A stretch of DNA of 64,000 nucleotides from NCBI RefSeq assembly GCF_014193845.1, contig NZ_JACHZX010000002.1, forward strand, positions 434,001 to 498,000, written 5' to 3'. Source of the DNA: Sphingomonas sp. BK345 (GTDB taxonomy: Bacteria; Pseudomonadota; Alphaproteobacteria; Sphingomonadales; Sphingomonadaceae). Below the pieces are notes generated by a model. The model saw only the letters and a list, made by a program, of their open reading frames with translations. It was not told the origin of the DNA and ran no database searches. The translations under genes were made by a program, and so were the position numbers. Shown piece by piece: positions 8,134 to 15,766 of the stretch. Each line of letters begins with the position of its first letter. Position 1 is the first letter of the stretch.

Positions 8134-9564
8134 TTAGCGGAAGGGCGGCTCGTTGAAGGCGCGCAGCTTGCGACTGTGCAGCTTGGCGCCCTCGCGTCGG
8201 AGCTCCTCGCACGTCTCGATCCCGATCCGCATGTGCTCGCTGATCGCACGCTCGTAGAAGCGGTTGGCCTGGCCCGGCAGCTTGAGCTCGCCGTGCAGCG
8301 GCTTGTCCGAGACGCACAGCAGGGTGCCGTAGGGCACGCGAAAGCGATAGCCCTGCGCCGCGATCGTCGCCGACTCCATGTCGATCGCCACCGCGCGACT
8401 GAGCGAGAAGCGCAGCGCCGAGCGGGCGTAGCGCAGCTCCCAGTTGCGATCGTCGGTGGTGACGATCGTGCCGGTGCGCAGCCGCCGCTTGAGCGCGTCG
8501 CCCGACTGGCCGCTGACGGTCTCGGCGGCGCGTGCCAGCGCCTGCTGCACCTCCGCGATGGCGGGTACCGGTATCTCGGGCGGCAGCATGTCGTCGAGCA
8601 CGTGGTCGTCGCGCAGATAGGCGTGCGCGAGCACATAGTCGCCGATCCGCTGCGACGGACGGAGCCCGCCGCAATGGCCGATCATCACCCAGGCCTCGGG
8701 TCGCATCACCGCGAGATGGTCGCAGATCGTCTTGGCGTTCGACGGACCGACGCCGATGTTGACGAGCGTGATTCCGGTGCGATCGTCCGCCATCAGGTGA
8801 TAGGCGGGCATCTGCAGCCGCCGCCACGCGCTGTCGTCGAGCATGGCGGGATCGTCGCCCGCCTGGAACAGCACGCCGCCCGGCCCCGACAGCGCGGTGA
8901 AGCGGCTGTCGCCGCCGACCTGGCTCGCACCCCAGCGGACGAACTCGTCGACGTAGCGGTGATAATTGGTGAACAGCACGTAGCGCTGGACGTGCTCGGG
9001 CGGCGTGCCGGTGTAATGCCGCAGCCGCGCGAGGCTGAAGTCGGTGCGCAGCCCGTCGAATAAGGCGAGCGGGCGCGTGCCGTCGATCGAGGCCCACAGG
9101 CCGTCGGCGATCTCGTCGCCGATATAGGCGAGCTCGGTGGTCGGGAACCAGCGCGCCAACTCGGCGGCGGAGACGGTGTCGAGGCTCAGCGCGTGGCCGG
9201 CGTCGATCACGTAAGGAAAGGGGATTTCCTGCGTCCCCGCCGCGGCGCTGACGGTGACGTCATAATCCTCGATCAGCAGGGTCAGCTGCTCGATCAGGTA
9301 ATCGGCGAACACCGCGGGCTTGGTGACGCTGATGCGATATTCGCCGGGGCTCACCAGCCGGCCGAAGGAGCGCAGTGGCGTCGGGCGATCGTCGCCGCCG
9401 GCGAAGCGGAGCCGGATCTCGGGATAGGCGAAGGAGCCGTCGCGTCGCGTCTCGGGGGCGGGGGGCGTGCCCTCGCCGATGTAGAGGGAGATCGCTGCCT
9501 TCAGCCGGTCGACCGACGCGCTGTAGAGCCGGTTCAGTTCCTGTACGATGTCGTTCGCTGTCAT
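8134..9564 (-). CDS. amn: AMP nucleosidase
   Basis: Hydrolyses AMP to adenine and ribose-5-phosphate, helping set the adenylate pool. The 476-residue length matches the family. The N-terminal domain (about residues 1-180) is the AMP-nucleosidase-specific region, and the rest is a nucleoside-phosphorylase-like fold with VNIGVGPSNAKTICDHLAV, then VMIGHCGGLRPSQRIGDYVL (about 300-320), and a VAIDMESATIAAQGYRFRVP motif near residue 390 with the Met-Glu that contacts ribose in this superfamily. It could supply adenine to Apt, encoded earlier in this window. The basic-protein gene follows on the same strand. Confidence 0.95.
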   Translation of the reverse strand: MTANDIVQELNRLYSASVDRLKAAISLYIGEGTPPAPETRRDGSFAYPEIRLRFAGGDDRPTPLRSFGRLVSPGEYRISVTKPAVFADYLIEQLTLLIEDYDVTVSAAAGTQEIPFPYVIDAGHALSLDTVSAAELARWFPTTELAYIGDEIADGLWASIDGTRPLALFDGLRTDFSLARLRHYTGTPPEHVQRYVLFTNYHRYVDEFVRWGASQVGGDSRFTALSGPGGVLFQAGDDPAMLDDSAWRRLQMPAYHLMADDRTGITLVNIGVGPSNAKTICDHLAVMRPEAWVMIGHCGGLRPSQRIGDYVLAHAYLRDDHVLDDMLPPEIPVPAIAEVQQALARAAETVSGQSGDALKRRLRTGTIVTTDDRNWELRYARSALRFSLSRAVAIDMESATIAAQGYRFRVPYGTLLCVSDKPLHGELKLPGQANRFYERAISEHMRIGIETCEELRREGAKLHSRKLRAFNEPPFR

Positions 9565-9639
9565 TCCCGACGGTTACATTTGACGTGTGACCGCGGCAAG
9601 TCGGGGCTTGCCACGGAGCTGGTGGCGATGATCAGCAAT

Positions 9640-9692
9640 CCTCCCCGCTCGCGGGGAGCGGGACCGCGCCCGCAGGGCGCGGTGGAGGGGGG
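9640..9692. repeat. intergenic double-hairpin repeat
   Basis: In the 220-bp gap between the amn start and the peroxiredoxin stop. Outer CCTCC (9640-9644) can pair with GGAGG (9684-9688), enclosing two hairpins: CTCCCC with GGGGAG (9641-9656) and CCGCGCC with GGGCGCGG (9664-9682). Sphingomonad genomes carry many elements of this kind in gene gaps (recalled, not checked). The rest of the gap (9565-9639, 9693-9784) shows nothing I can name. Confidence 0.6.
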
Positions 9693-9784
9693 CTTCCGCA
9701 TGCGCTGCGCTGCGTGGAGAGCCCCATCCACCACCACGCTCACGCGCGGCGGTCGCCCTCTCCGTACCGGCAGGCATCAAAGGG

Positions 9785-10264
9785 TTACAGCAGCGTCAGC
9801 AGGTGTTCCGCCGAGCTCACCCGGAACTCGCCCGGCGCCTCGACCTCCAGCGACTCGACCACGCCGTCGTTCACCACCATGGCATAGCGCTGGCTGCGCT
9901 TGCCCATGCCATATTTGCTGCCGTCCATGTCGAGCCCGAGCGCGCTCGCGAACTCGCCGTTGCCGTCGGCCAGCATCGTCACGCTGTCGGCGCTATTCTG
10001 CTTGGCCCAGGCGCCGAGCACGAAGGCGTCATTCACCGCGGTGCAGGCGATCTCGTCGACTCCCTTGGCGCGCAGCTCCCCGGCCTTGTCGAGATAGCCC
10101 GGCAGATGTCGCGCCGAGCAGGTCGGCGTGAAGGCACCCGGCACCGCGAAGAGCGCGATGCGGCGGCCCTTGAAATATTCGGCCGAGTCGACCGGCTCCG
10201 GCCCCTCGGCGGTGACCTTGGTGAGGCGGACGGAAGGCAGAGCGTCGCCGACGCTGATCGTCAT
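9785..10264 (-). CDS. peroxiredoxin, Prx5-like
   Basis: Thiol peroxidase of 159 residues in the Prx5/AhpE-type redoxin group, which reduces H2O2 and alkyl hydroperoxides with a glutaredoxin- or thioredoxin-type donor. The peroxidatic cysteine is Cys49 in VPGAFTPTCSARHLPGY, the group signature. AVNDAFVLGAWAK (about residues 81-93) and LGLDMDGSKYGMGKRSQRYA (about 112-131) are also typical, and the LDMDGSKYGMG region is diagnostic of Prx5-like enzymes. The start at 10264 has GGAG upstream; an earlier ATG in the frame adds unrelated residues. It is divergent from the YqgE gene, about 95 bp away. Confidence 0.93.
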   Translation of the reverse strand: MTISVGDALPSVRLTKVTAEGPEPVDSAEYFKGRRIALFAVPGAFTPTCSARHLPGYLDKAGELRAKGVDEIACTAVNDAFVLGAWAKQNSADSVTMLADGNGEFASALGLDMDGSKYGMGKRSQRYAMVVNDGVVESLEVEAPGEFRVSSAEHLLTLL

Positions 10265-10359
10265 AGGGGTCTCCGGTTCGAGTGGCGCGACGGTGTCGCA
10301 GCCGCCCCGGGTGATTTCAAGCTTTGGCAAGCGCCGCCGCACGCACTAGGTTCGGCGCG

Positions 10360-10920
10360 ATGGAGCAAGCCAATTATCTCACCGGTCAGTTCCTGCTCGC
10401 CATGCCCGGGATCGGTGACCCGCGCTTCGAGCATTCGGTGATCGCGATCTGCAGCCACGACGAGAGCGGCGCGCTCGGCGTCGGGATCGGCGCGGTGGTC
10501 AACGGGCTCGGCCTGCACGACGTGCTCGAGCAGCTCGAGATCGCGCCGGGCGAGGCGCCCGACGCGCCGGTTCACTTCGGCGGACCGGTGGAGACGCGGC
10601 GCGGTTTCGTGCTCCACTCAAGCGACTGGGGCGGGCATGACACGCTGGACGTCGCCGGGCGTTGGGCCTTGTCCGGCACGCTCGACGTGCTGCGCGCGAT
10701 CGCGGCCGGTAACGGCCCGTCGCGCTGGCTGGTCGCGCTCGGCTACGCGGGCTGGGCGCCGGGGCAGCTCGACGCGGAGATGACGCGTCACGGCTGGCTC
10801 AACGTCGCCGACTCGCCCGAGATGCTGTTCGACACGCCGGTGGAGCGGCGCTGGACGCGCGGTTTTGCCGCCGCGGGGGTCGACCCGCGGCTGCTATCGA
10901 GCGAGAGCGGACACAGCTGA
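10360..10920 (+). CDS. YqgE/AlgH family protein
   Basis: Conserved 186-residue protein of the UPF0301 (YqgE/AlgH) family, of unknown biochemical function. Motifs seen: LTGQFLLAMPGIGDPRFEHSV (opening, residues about 6-26), GALGVGIGAVVNG, VHFGGPVETRRGFVLH (about 67-82) and the late LGYAGWAPGQLDAE (about 127-140), all characteristic. The ATG at 10360 is the family-consistent start. In many proteobacteria the gene neighbours ruvX; here ruvX is 32 kb away. It lies just upstream of ahcY on the same strand, but the 126-bp gap carries its own control elements. Confidence 0.93.
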   Translation: MEQANYLTGQFLLAMPGIGDPRFEHSVIAICSHDESGALGVGIGAVVNGLGLHDVLEQLEIAPGEAPDAPVHFGGPVETRRGFVLHSSDWGGHDTLDVAGRWALSGTLDVLRAIAAGNGPSRWLVALGYAGWAPGQLDAEMTRHGWLNVADSPEMLFDTPVERRWTRGFAAAGVDPRLLSSESGHS

Positions 10921-10937
10921 GCCGCTCTCCCACAACC

Positions 10938-10957
10938 ATATAAAGATATCTTTATAT
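10938..10957. promoter_or_regulatory. perfect 20-bp palindrome upstream of ahcY, probable SahR-type operator
   Basis: ATATAAAGATATCTTTATAT is a perfect palindrome in an otherwise GC-rich gap, 90 bp before ahcY. From memory it resembles the operator of SahR, the ArsR-family regulator of methionine-cycle genes that responds to S-adenosylhomocysteine; I could not check the consensus. No sahR gene is in this window. The AT-rich core could also overlap the ahcY promoter. Confidence 0.65.
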
Positions 10958-10981
10958 TTGATCGGCGGCGTTTGGCGGGCT

Positions 10982-11023
10982 AAGGCGCGCGGATGCCGAC
11001 CGGTGCGTAGCGCCTTGGTCGGC
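10982..11023 (+). promoter_or_regulatory. interleaved complementary segments in the ahcY leader
   Basis: Two perfect 7-bp complements are interleaved: AAGGCGC (10982-10988) with GCGCCTT (11010-11016), and GCCGACC (10995-11001) with GGTCGGC (11017-11023). The order A-B-A'-B' allows two mutually exclusive hairpins or, with strain because A' and B' touch, a pseudoknot. The GGAG ribosome-binding site (11035-11038) follows 11 bases later. It does not match the SAH or SAM riboswitch consensuses I remember. It may be a leader switch or chance in GC-rich DNA. Confidence 0.35.
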
Positions 11024-11046
11024 CCTATCAGTCTGGAGACAACGCC

Positions 11047-12477
11047 GTGGCAACCGCCCCAGTGTCTGACCGCACGCTCAACACCAACGATTACGTCATC
11101 AAGGACATCGGCCTGGCCGATTTCGGCCGCGCCGAGATCAATATCGCCGAGACCGAGATGCCCGGCCTGATGGCGCTGCGCGCCGAGTACGGCGCCGCGC
11201 AGCCGCTCAAGGGCGCGCGCATCACCGGCTCGCTGCACATGACGATCCAGACCGCGGTGCTGATCGAGACGCTGGCCGCGCTCGGCGCCGACGTGCGCTG
11301 GGCGACCTGCAACATCTTCTCGACCCAGGACCACGCTGCCGCGGCTATCGCCGCCGCCGGCATCCCGGTGTTCGCGGTGAAGGGCGAGACACTCGCCGAT
11401 TATTGGGACTATGTCGGCTCGATCTTCGACTGGGACGACGGCACCGGCCGCACCGCCAACATCATCCTCGACGACGGCGGCGATGCGACGATGTTCGCGC
11501 TGTGGGGCGCCAAGCTCGAGGCCGGTCAGAGCTTCGGCGAGCCGGAGAATGAGGAAGAGGTCGAGTTCCAGCGTTCGGTCAAGGCGTTCATCGCCAAGAA
11601 GCCGGGCTATCTGACCGAAACCGTCAAGAACCTGAAGGGCGTCTCGGAAGAGACGACAACGGGCGTCCACCGGCTGTACGAGATCGCCAAGAAGGGCGAG
11701 CTGCCGTTCCCGGCGATCAACGTCAACGACTCGGTGACCAAGTCGAAGTTCGACAATCTCTACGGCTGCAAGGAGTCGCTGGTCGACGCGATCCGCCGCG
11801 CCACCGACGTGATGCTGGCCGGCAAGGTCGCGACCGTCGCCGGCTTCGGTGACGTCGGCAAGGGCTCGGCCGCGTCGCTGCGCAACGGCGGCGCGCGCGT
11901 GCTCGTTACCGAGATCGACCCGATCTGCGCGCTGCAGGCGGCGATGGAGGGCTATGAGGTCGTGACGATGGAGGAAGCGGTGAAGCGCTCCGACATCTTC
12001 GTCACCGCGACCGGCAACGCCGACGTCATCACCGCCGATCACATGAAGGCGATGAAGCCGATGGCGATCGTCTGCAACATCGGCCACTTCGACTCGGAGA
12101 TCCAGATCGCCGCGCTCTCCAACTACAAGTGGACCGAGGTGAAGCCGGGCACCGACCTGGTCGAGTTCCCCGACGGCAAGCAGATCATCGTGCTCGCCAA
12201 GGGCCGGCTGGTGAACCTGGGCTGCGCGACCGGCCACCCGTCGTTCGTGATGTCGGCGTCGTTCACCAACCAGACGCTCGCGCAGATCGAGCTCTGGACC
12301 AAGGGCGAGACCTATAAGAACGAGGTCTATGTCCTGCCCAAGCACCTCGACGAGAAGGTCGCGGCGCTCCACCTCGAGAAGCTCGGCGTCCAGCTGTCGC
12401 AGCTGAGCGAAAAGCAGGCCAAGTATATCGGCGTGCCGGTCGCTGGCCCGTTCAAGCCGGACCATTATCGCTACTGA
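11047..12477 (+). CDS. ahcY: adenosylhomocysteinase
   Basis: S-adenosylhomocysteine hydrolase: splits SAH into homocysteine and adenosine, removing the product inhibitor of methyltransferases and feeding methionine regeneration. The 476-residue protein has the bacterial length. Seen: [16 protein letters not shown] (about residues 60-75), [14 protein letters not shown], the [21 protein letters not shown] segment with the catalytic Lys and Asp (about 220-240), the NAD-binding [15 protein letters not shown] (about 263-277) and the C-terminal KPDHYRY. Translation starts at GTG 11047, with GGAG at 11035-11038. The upstream palindrome and interleaved complements suggest regulation at two levels. 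Confidence 0.97.
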   Translation: MATAPVSDRTLNTNDYVIKDIGLADFGRAEINIAETEMPGLMALRAEYGAAQPLKGARITGSLHMTIQTAVLIETLAALGADVRWATCNIFSTQDHAAAAIAAAGIPVFAVKGETLADYWDYVGSIFDWDDGTGRTANIILDDGGDATMFALWGAKLEAGQSFGEPENEEEVEFQRSVKAFIAKKPGYLTETVKNLKGVSEETTTGVHRLYEIAKKGELPFPAINVNDSVTKSKFDNLYGCKESLVDAIRRATDVMLAGKVATVAGFGDVGKGSAASLRNGGARVLVTEIDPICALQAAMEGYEVVTMEEAVKRSDIFVTATGNADVITADHMKAMKPMAIVCNIGHFDSEIQIAALSNYKWTEVKPGTDLVEFPDGKQIIVLAKGRLVNLGCATGHPSFVMSASFTNQTLAQIELWTKGETYKNEVYVLPKHLDEKVAALHLEKLGVQLSQLSEKQAKYIGVPVAGPFKPDHYRY

Positions 12478-12492
12478 TCGCCCCGCGCGATC

Positions 12493-12536
12493 GCGAGAAA
12501 GACGGGGGCGGTGCCGCGAGGTGCCGCCCTTCTCGT
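12493..12536 (+). terminator. probable terminator after ahcY
   Basis: A 10-bp stem (12506-12515 with 12520-12529, two G-U pairs) closed by a GCGA loop. Outer CGAGAA (12493-12498) can pair with TTCTCG (12530-12535). There is little T run. The rest of the 12478-12648 gap before the TonB-dependent receptor gene shows no other element I can support. Confidence 0.55.
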
Positions 12537-12648
12537 ATGTTGCTGCGGCGCAACAGCGTGGCTGAATGTCACATTAACCCTTGCGACAAAGATGCCGAGA
12601 TGTCCCTAATGGGACAGTAACATCACGGCCTCGAAGCAGGGGAAGACG

Positions 12649-15600
12649 ATGACGATCTCGCATTGGCGGAGCGGGTGCGCGCTGGTCGCGCTGGTGGCGG
12701 GCGGCCTCGGCCAGCCGGCGCACGCGCAGCAGCAACCGCTCGAGACGGCGACCCAGCAGGACGCACCTGCCGCGGCCCCGACTGCGGCGGATACGGCGCA
12801 GGCCGATGATCCCGTCGATATCGTCGTCACCGGCTCGCGCATCGCCCGGCCCGAGATCGACTCGCCGACTCCGGTAACTAGTTACTCGTCGGCGTCGTTG
12901 CAGCAGTCGGGTCGTGTCAACGTGACGGACTTCCTGACGCAGAACCCCGCGCTGATCGGTTCCTCGACCAGCGCGAGCCAGTCCGGTTCCACCGCCGACA
13001 ACGGCGCTGCCGGCGTGAATCTGCTCAACCTTCGCAATCTCGGCGCGGACCGGACGCTCGTGCTGGTTGATGGACGCCGCCACGTCGCCGGTCTACCCGG
13101 GACCGCAGCGGTCGACATCAACACGATACCCGCCGATCTGATCGAGCGTATCGACGTGACGACGGGCGGGGCTTCGGCGATCTACGGCGCCGACGGCGTG
13201 TCAGGTGTCGTCAATTTCGTCCTCAAGCGCGATTTCGAGGGGCTGGTCGCACGCGCGCAGACCGGCGTCTCGGAATATGGCGACGCCGGCAGCCGCTTCT
13301 TCTCCCTTACCGGCGGCAAGAACTTCGCCGACGGTCGCGGCAACATCGCCCTGAACTATGAGTTCCGCGACGATGATCGTGTCAGTTCGTTCGCGCGCGA
13401 GCGTGCCGGCAACCCGCTGCGCACTTATGGCATCGTTCGCGACCCGGCCGACATCCCCGACGATCCCACACGATTTGACCGCATCCGCACCAACAATCTG
13501 CGCTACGCCGACAGCTCGCGGGGAGGCGCCGTCGACCTTGATCTGGACGGCATACCCGATTTCAACGGGGACGGCCGGGTCTACGACCGCGGGGTCAGCC
13601 TGCCGGGCACCGGCCTGGTCCAGGGCGGCGACAGCACACCGCAGGCGGGTTACCAGGGCGACCTCCAACCGAAAAACCGAATCCACAACGTCAATCTGCT
13701 GAGCAGCTTCGAGGTGTCCCCCGCGCTGCGGCTGTTCGCGCAGGGCAAATATACCAACACGCACAGCTACACGGTGTCGCAGCCGAGCTTCGACTTCTTC
13801 ACCTATCTCGCACCCGACAACGCCTTCCTGATCGATCGCTTCGGCGCCGACGCGGCGGCCAATGGCGCTCTCGTCTCGCGCGACAATTTCGACTTCGGCG
13901 TCCGCGGCGAGTCGTCCAAGCGCGAGACGTACCGATCCGTCATCGGGGCGGACGGGCAGATCAGCGATCACGCACGTTACGAAATCTCCTACACTTATGG
14001 CCGCACGGACAGCCGCTTCCTGTCCACCAACTATCGCATAAGCGACCGCTATTTTGCTGCGCTTGACGCAGTACGCGATCCCGCGACCGGGCAGATCGTC
14101 TGTCGCTCCGACCTTGATCCCACGGCCAACATCGACCCGAACAACTTCGATGCGCCGGCGACGACCTTCACGCCCGGCGCGAGCAGCGGGTGCCAGCCGC
14201 TCAACATCCTGGGCGAGGGCTCGCCCAGCGCCGCGGCGCTCGGCTTCGTGCAGGCCGACATGATCAACTTCTACCGGGTGCAGCAGCACGTGGTGTCTGG
14301 TTCGATCAGCGGTGATTTCGGCCAGTTCTTCGAGCTTCCCGGCGGCCCGATCGGCTTCGCCCTGGGCGCCGAATATCGCAAGGAGAGCAGCCGCTTCGAT
14401 CCCGACCCCCGGGTGGAGCAGGGCGAGTTGCTCGATTTCTCCCAGGTCGGGCCGCAGAGCGGCAGCTTCGACGTCAAGGAAGCCTTCGGCGAGCTCCGCG
14501 TGCCGTTGCTCAAGGACCTGCCTTTCGCCAACACGCTCGAGTTCAACGCTGCGCTGCGTGTCTCCGATTATTCCACCGTCGGCAACACCACGACGTGGCA
14601 GGTGAGCGGCATCTGGGCGCCGATACGCGATATCCGCTTCCGCGGCGGCTATTCCGAGGCGGTTCGCGCGCCCAATATCAGCGAGCTTTATGCGCCGGTC
14701 AGCGGCGCCTTCTCGTTCATCGACGATCCCTGCGATCCGGAGAACCTGCCGGAGGGCACGCAGTACCGCGCTGCCAACTGCCAGGCCGCGCTCACCGCGG
14801 CGGGGCTGTCGCCGGCGCAGATCACCGCGTTCAATCCGGTGAATGACCCCGTCGCGACCGCCAGCCTACCGGGTCGGACGGGCGGCAACAGGGGGTTGCG
14901 CGAGGAGACCGCCAAAACTTGGACCGCGGGGGTTGTGCTATTACCGCGCTTCCTGCCGGGTCTGTCGATCACGGCGGACTGGTACAATATCAACCTGACC
15001 AACGCAGTGAACTCGCCTACCGCGCAGCAGCTCGTCGACCTGTGCGTCGATCAGCCGACACTCGACAATCCCTACTGCTCGAACGTCTCGCGCAGCGGTG
15101 TAACTGGCTACGTGAACGATTATCTGCTACAGCCGGAGAACGTTGCTGCGTTCCGCACACAGGGCCTGGATCTTCAGGTCGCGTATAGTCTCAATGCCGG
15201 CGATCTCGGGCGCTTCAACCTGAAGCTGGTGGGCAACTATCTCGACCGGCTCGATTTCGTACCGACACCAGGCGCCGAACGCGAGGACCAGCTCGAGCTG
15301 CCGACGCTGCCCGCGCCCAAATACGCGGGCACGTTCGACCTGACGTGGACGAAGGGATCGGTGACGCTCAACTACGGCATCAACTATTCCAGCAAGGTAC
15401 GGCGCTTCACCCGCGATCAGGTCAGCGCCAATCCGGATATCGCTGCGCCGGAGTATCTCTACTATCGCGAGCGCTGGGAGCACGACATCCAAGCCTCGAT
15501 CGCGGTCGAGAAGAATTTCAGCTTCTACTTTGGCGCCAACAACCTGACGGGCGCTGGCGTGGAGCCGACCGGCTATGGCCCGTATTCATATTCTTTCCTC

Positions 15601-15651
15601 GGCCGTTATTACTACGCGGGGGCGCGGATCGCGCTTGATCGGCTATTCTGA
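12649..15651 (+). CDS. TonB-dependent receptor
   Basis: Outer-membrane ligand-gated channel of 1000 residues powered by TonB-ExbBD. It has a Sec signal peptide ending at QPAHA-QQQ (about residue 26), a TonB-box-like region and plug start (DPVDIVVTGSRI, about 52-63), plug motifs LRNLGADRTLVLVDGRRHVAG and IDVTTGGASAIYGADGVSGVVNFVL, and a beta-barrel ending in aromatic Phe (LDRLF). This plug type belongs to the large sphingomonad and Caulobacter group that imports oligosaccharides, peptides or other organics. The substrate is unknown, and no transporter or enzyme neighbours suggest one; the flanking genes are housekeeping. Confidence 0.95.
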   Translation: MTISHWRSGCALVALVAGGLGQPAHAQQQPLETATQQDAPAAAPTAADTAQADDPVDIVVTGSRIARPEIDSPTPVTSYSSASLQQSGRVNVTDFLTQNPALIGSSTSASQSGSTADNGAAGVNLLNLRNLGADRTLVLVDGRRHVAGLPGTAAVDINTIPADLIERIDVTTGGASAIYGADGVSGVVNFVLKRDFEGLVARAQTGVSEYGDAGSRFFSLTGGKNFADGRGNIALNYEFRDDDRVSSFARERAGNPLRTYGIVRDPADIPDDPTRFDRIRTNNLRYADSSRGGAVDLDLDGIPDFNGDGRVYDRGVSLPGTGLVQGGDSTPQAGYQGDLQPKNRIHNVNLLSSFEVSPALRLFAQGKYTNTHSYTVSQPSFDFFTYLAPDNAFLIDRFGADAAANGALVSRDNFDFGVRGESSKRETYRSVIGADGQISDHARYEISYTYGRTDSRFLSTNYRISDRYFAALDAVRDPATGQIVCRSDLDPTANIDPNNFDAPATTFTPGASSGCQPLNILGEGSPSAAALGFVQADMINFYRVQQHVVSGSISGDFGQFFELPGGPIGFALGAEYRKESSRFDPDPRVEQGELLDFSQVGPQSGSFDVKEAFGELRVPLLKDLPFANTLEFNAALRVSDYSTVGNTTTWQVSGIWAPIRDIRFRGGYSEAVRAPNISELYAPVSGAFSFIDDPCDPENLPEGTQYRAANCQAALTAAGLSPAQITAFNPVNDPVATASLPGRTGGNRGLREETAKTWTAGVVLLPRFLPGLSITADWYNINLTNAVNSPTAQQLVDLCVDQPTLDNPYCSNVSRSGVTGYVNDYLLQPENVAAFRTQGLDLQVAYSLNAGDLGRFNLKLVGNYLDRLDFVPTPGAEREDQLELPTLPAPKYAGTFDLTWTKGSVTLNYGINYSSKVRRFTRDQVSANPDIAAPEYLYYRERWEHDIQASIAVEKNFSFYFGANNLTGAGVEPTGYGPYSYSFLGRYYYAGARIALDRLF

Positions 15652-15766
15652 TCGGGGAACGGGCGGCCCCGCAACGCTCGTTTTTCCTCGTCCAGGCGCT
15701 TTTCCCGCGCGAAGGGCTTGCTAAATCACGGGACATGCCGTCCCTGCGTGCCATGGTGCAGCGTCC

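Noticed and set aside
10982..11046. Known SAH or SAM riboswitch upstream of ahcY
   Set aside because: The leader does not show the conserved cores of the classes I can recall; kept only as an unassigned structured region.
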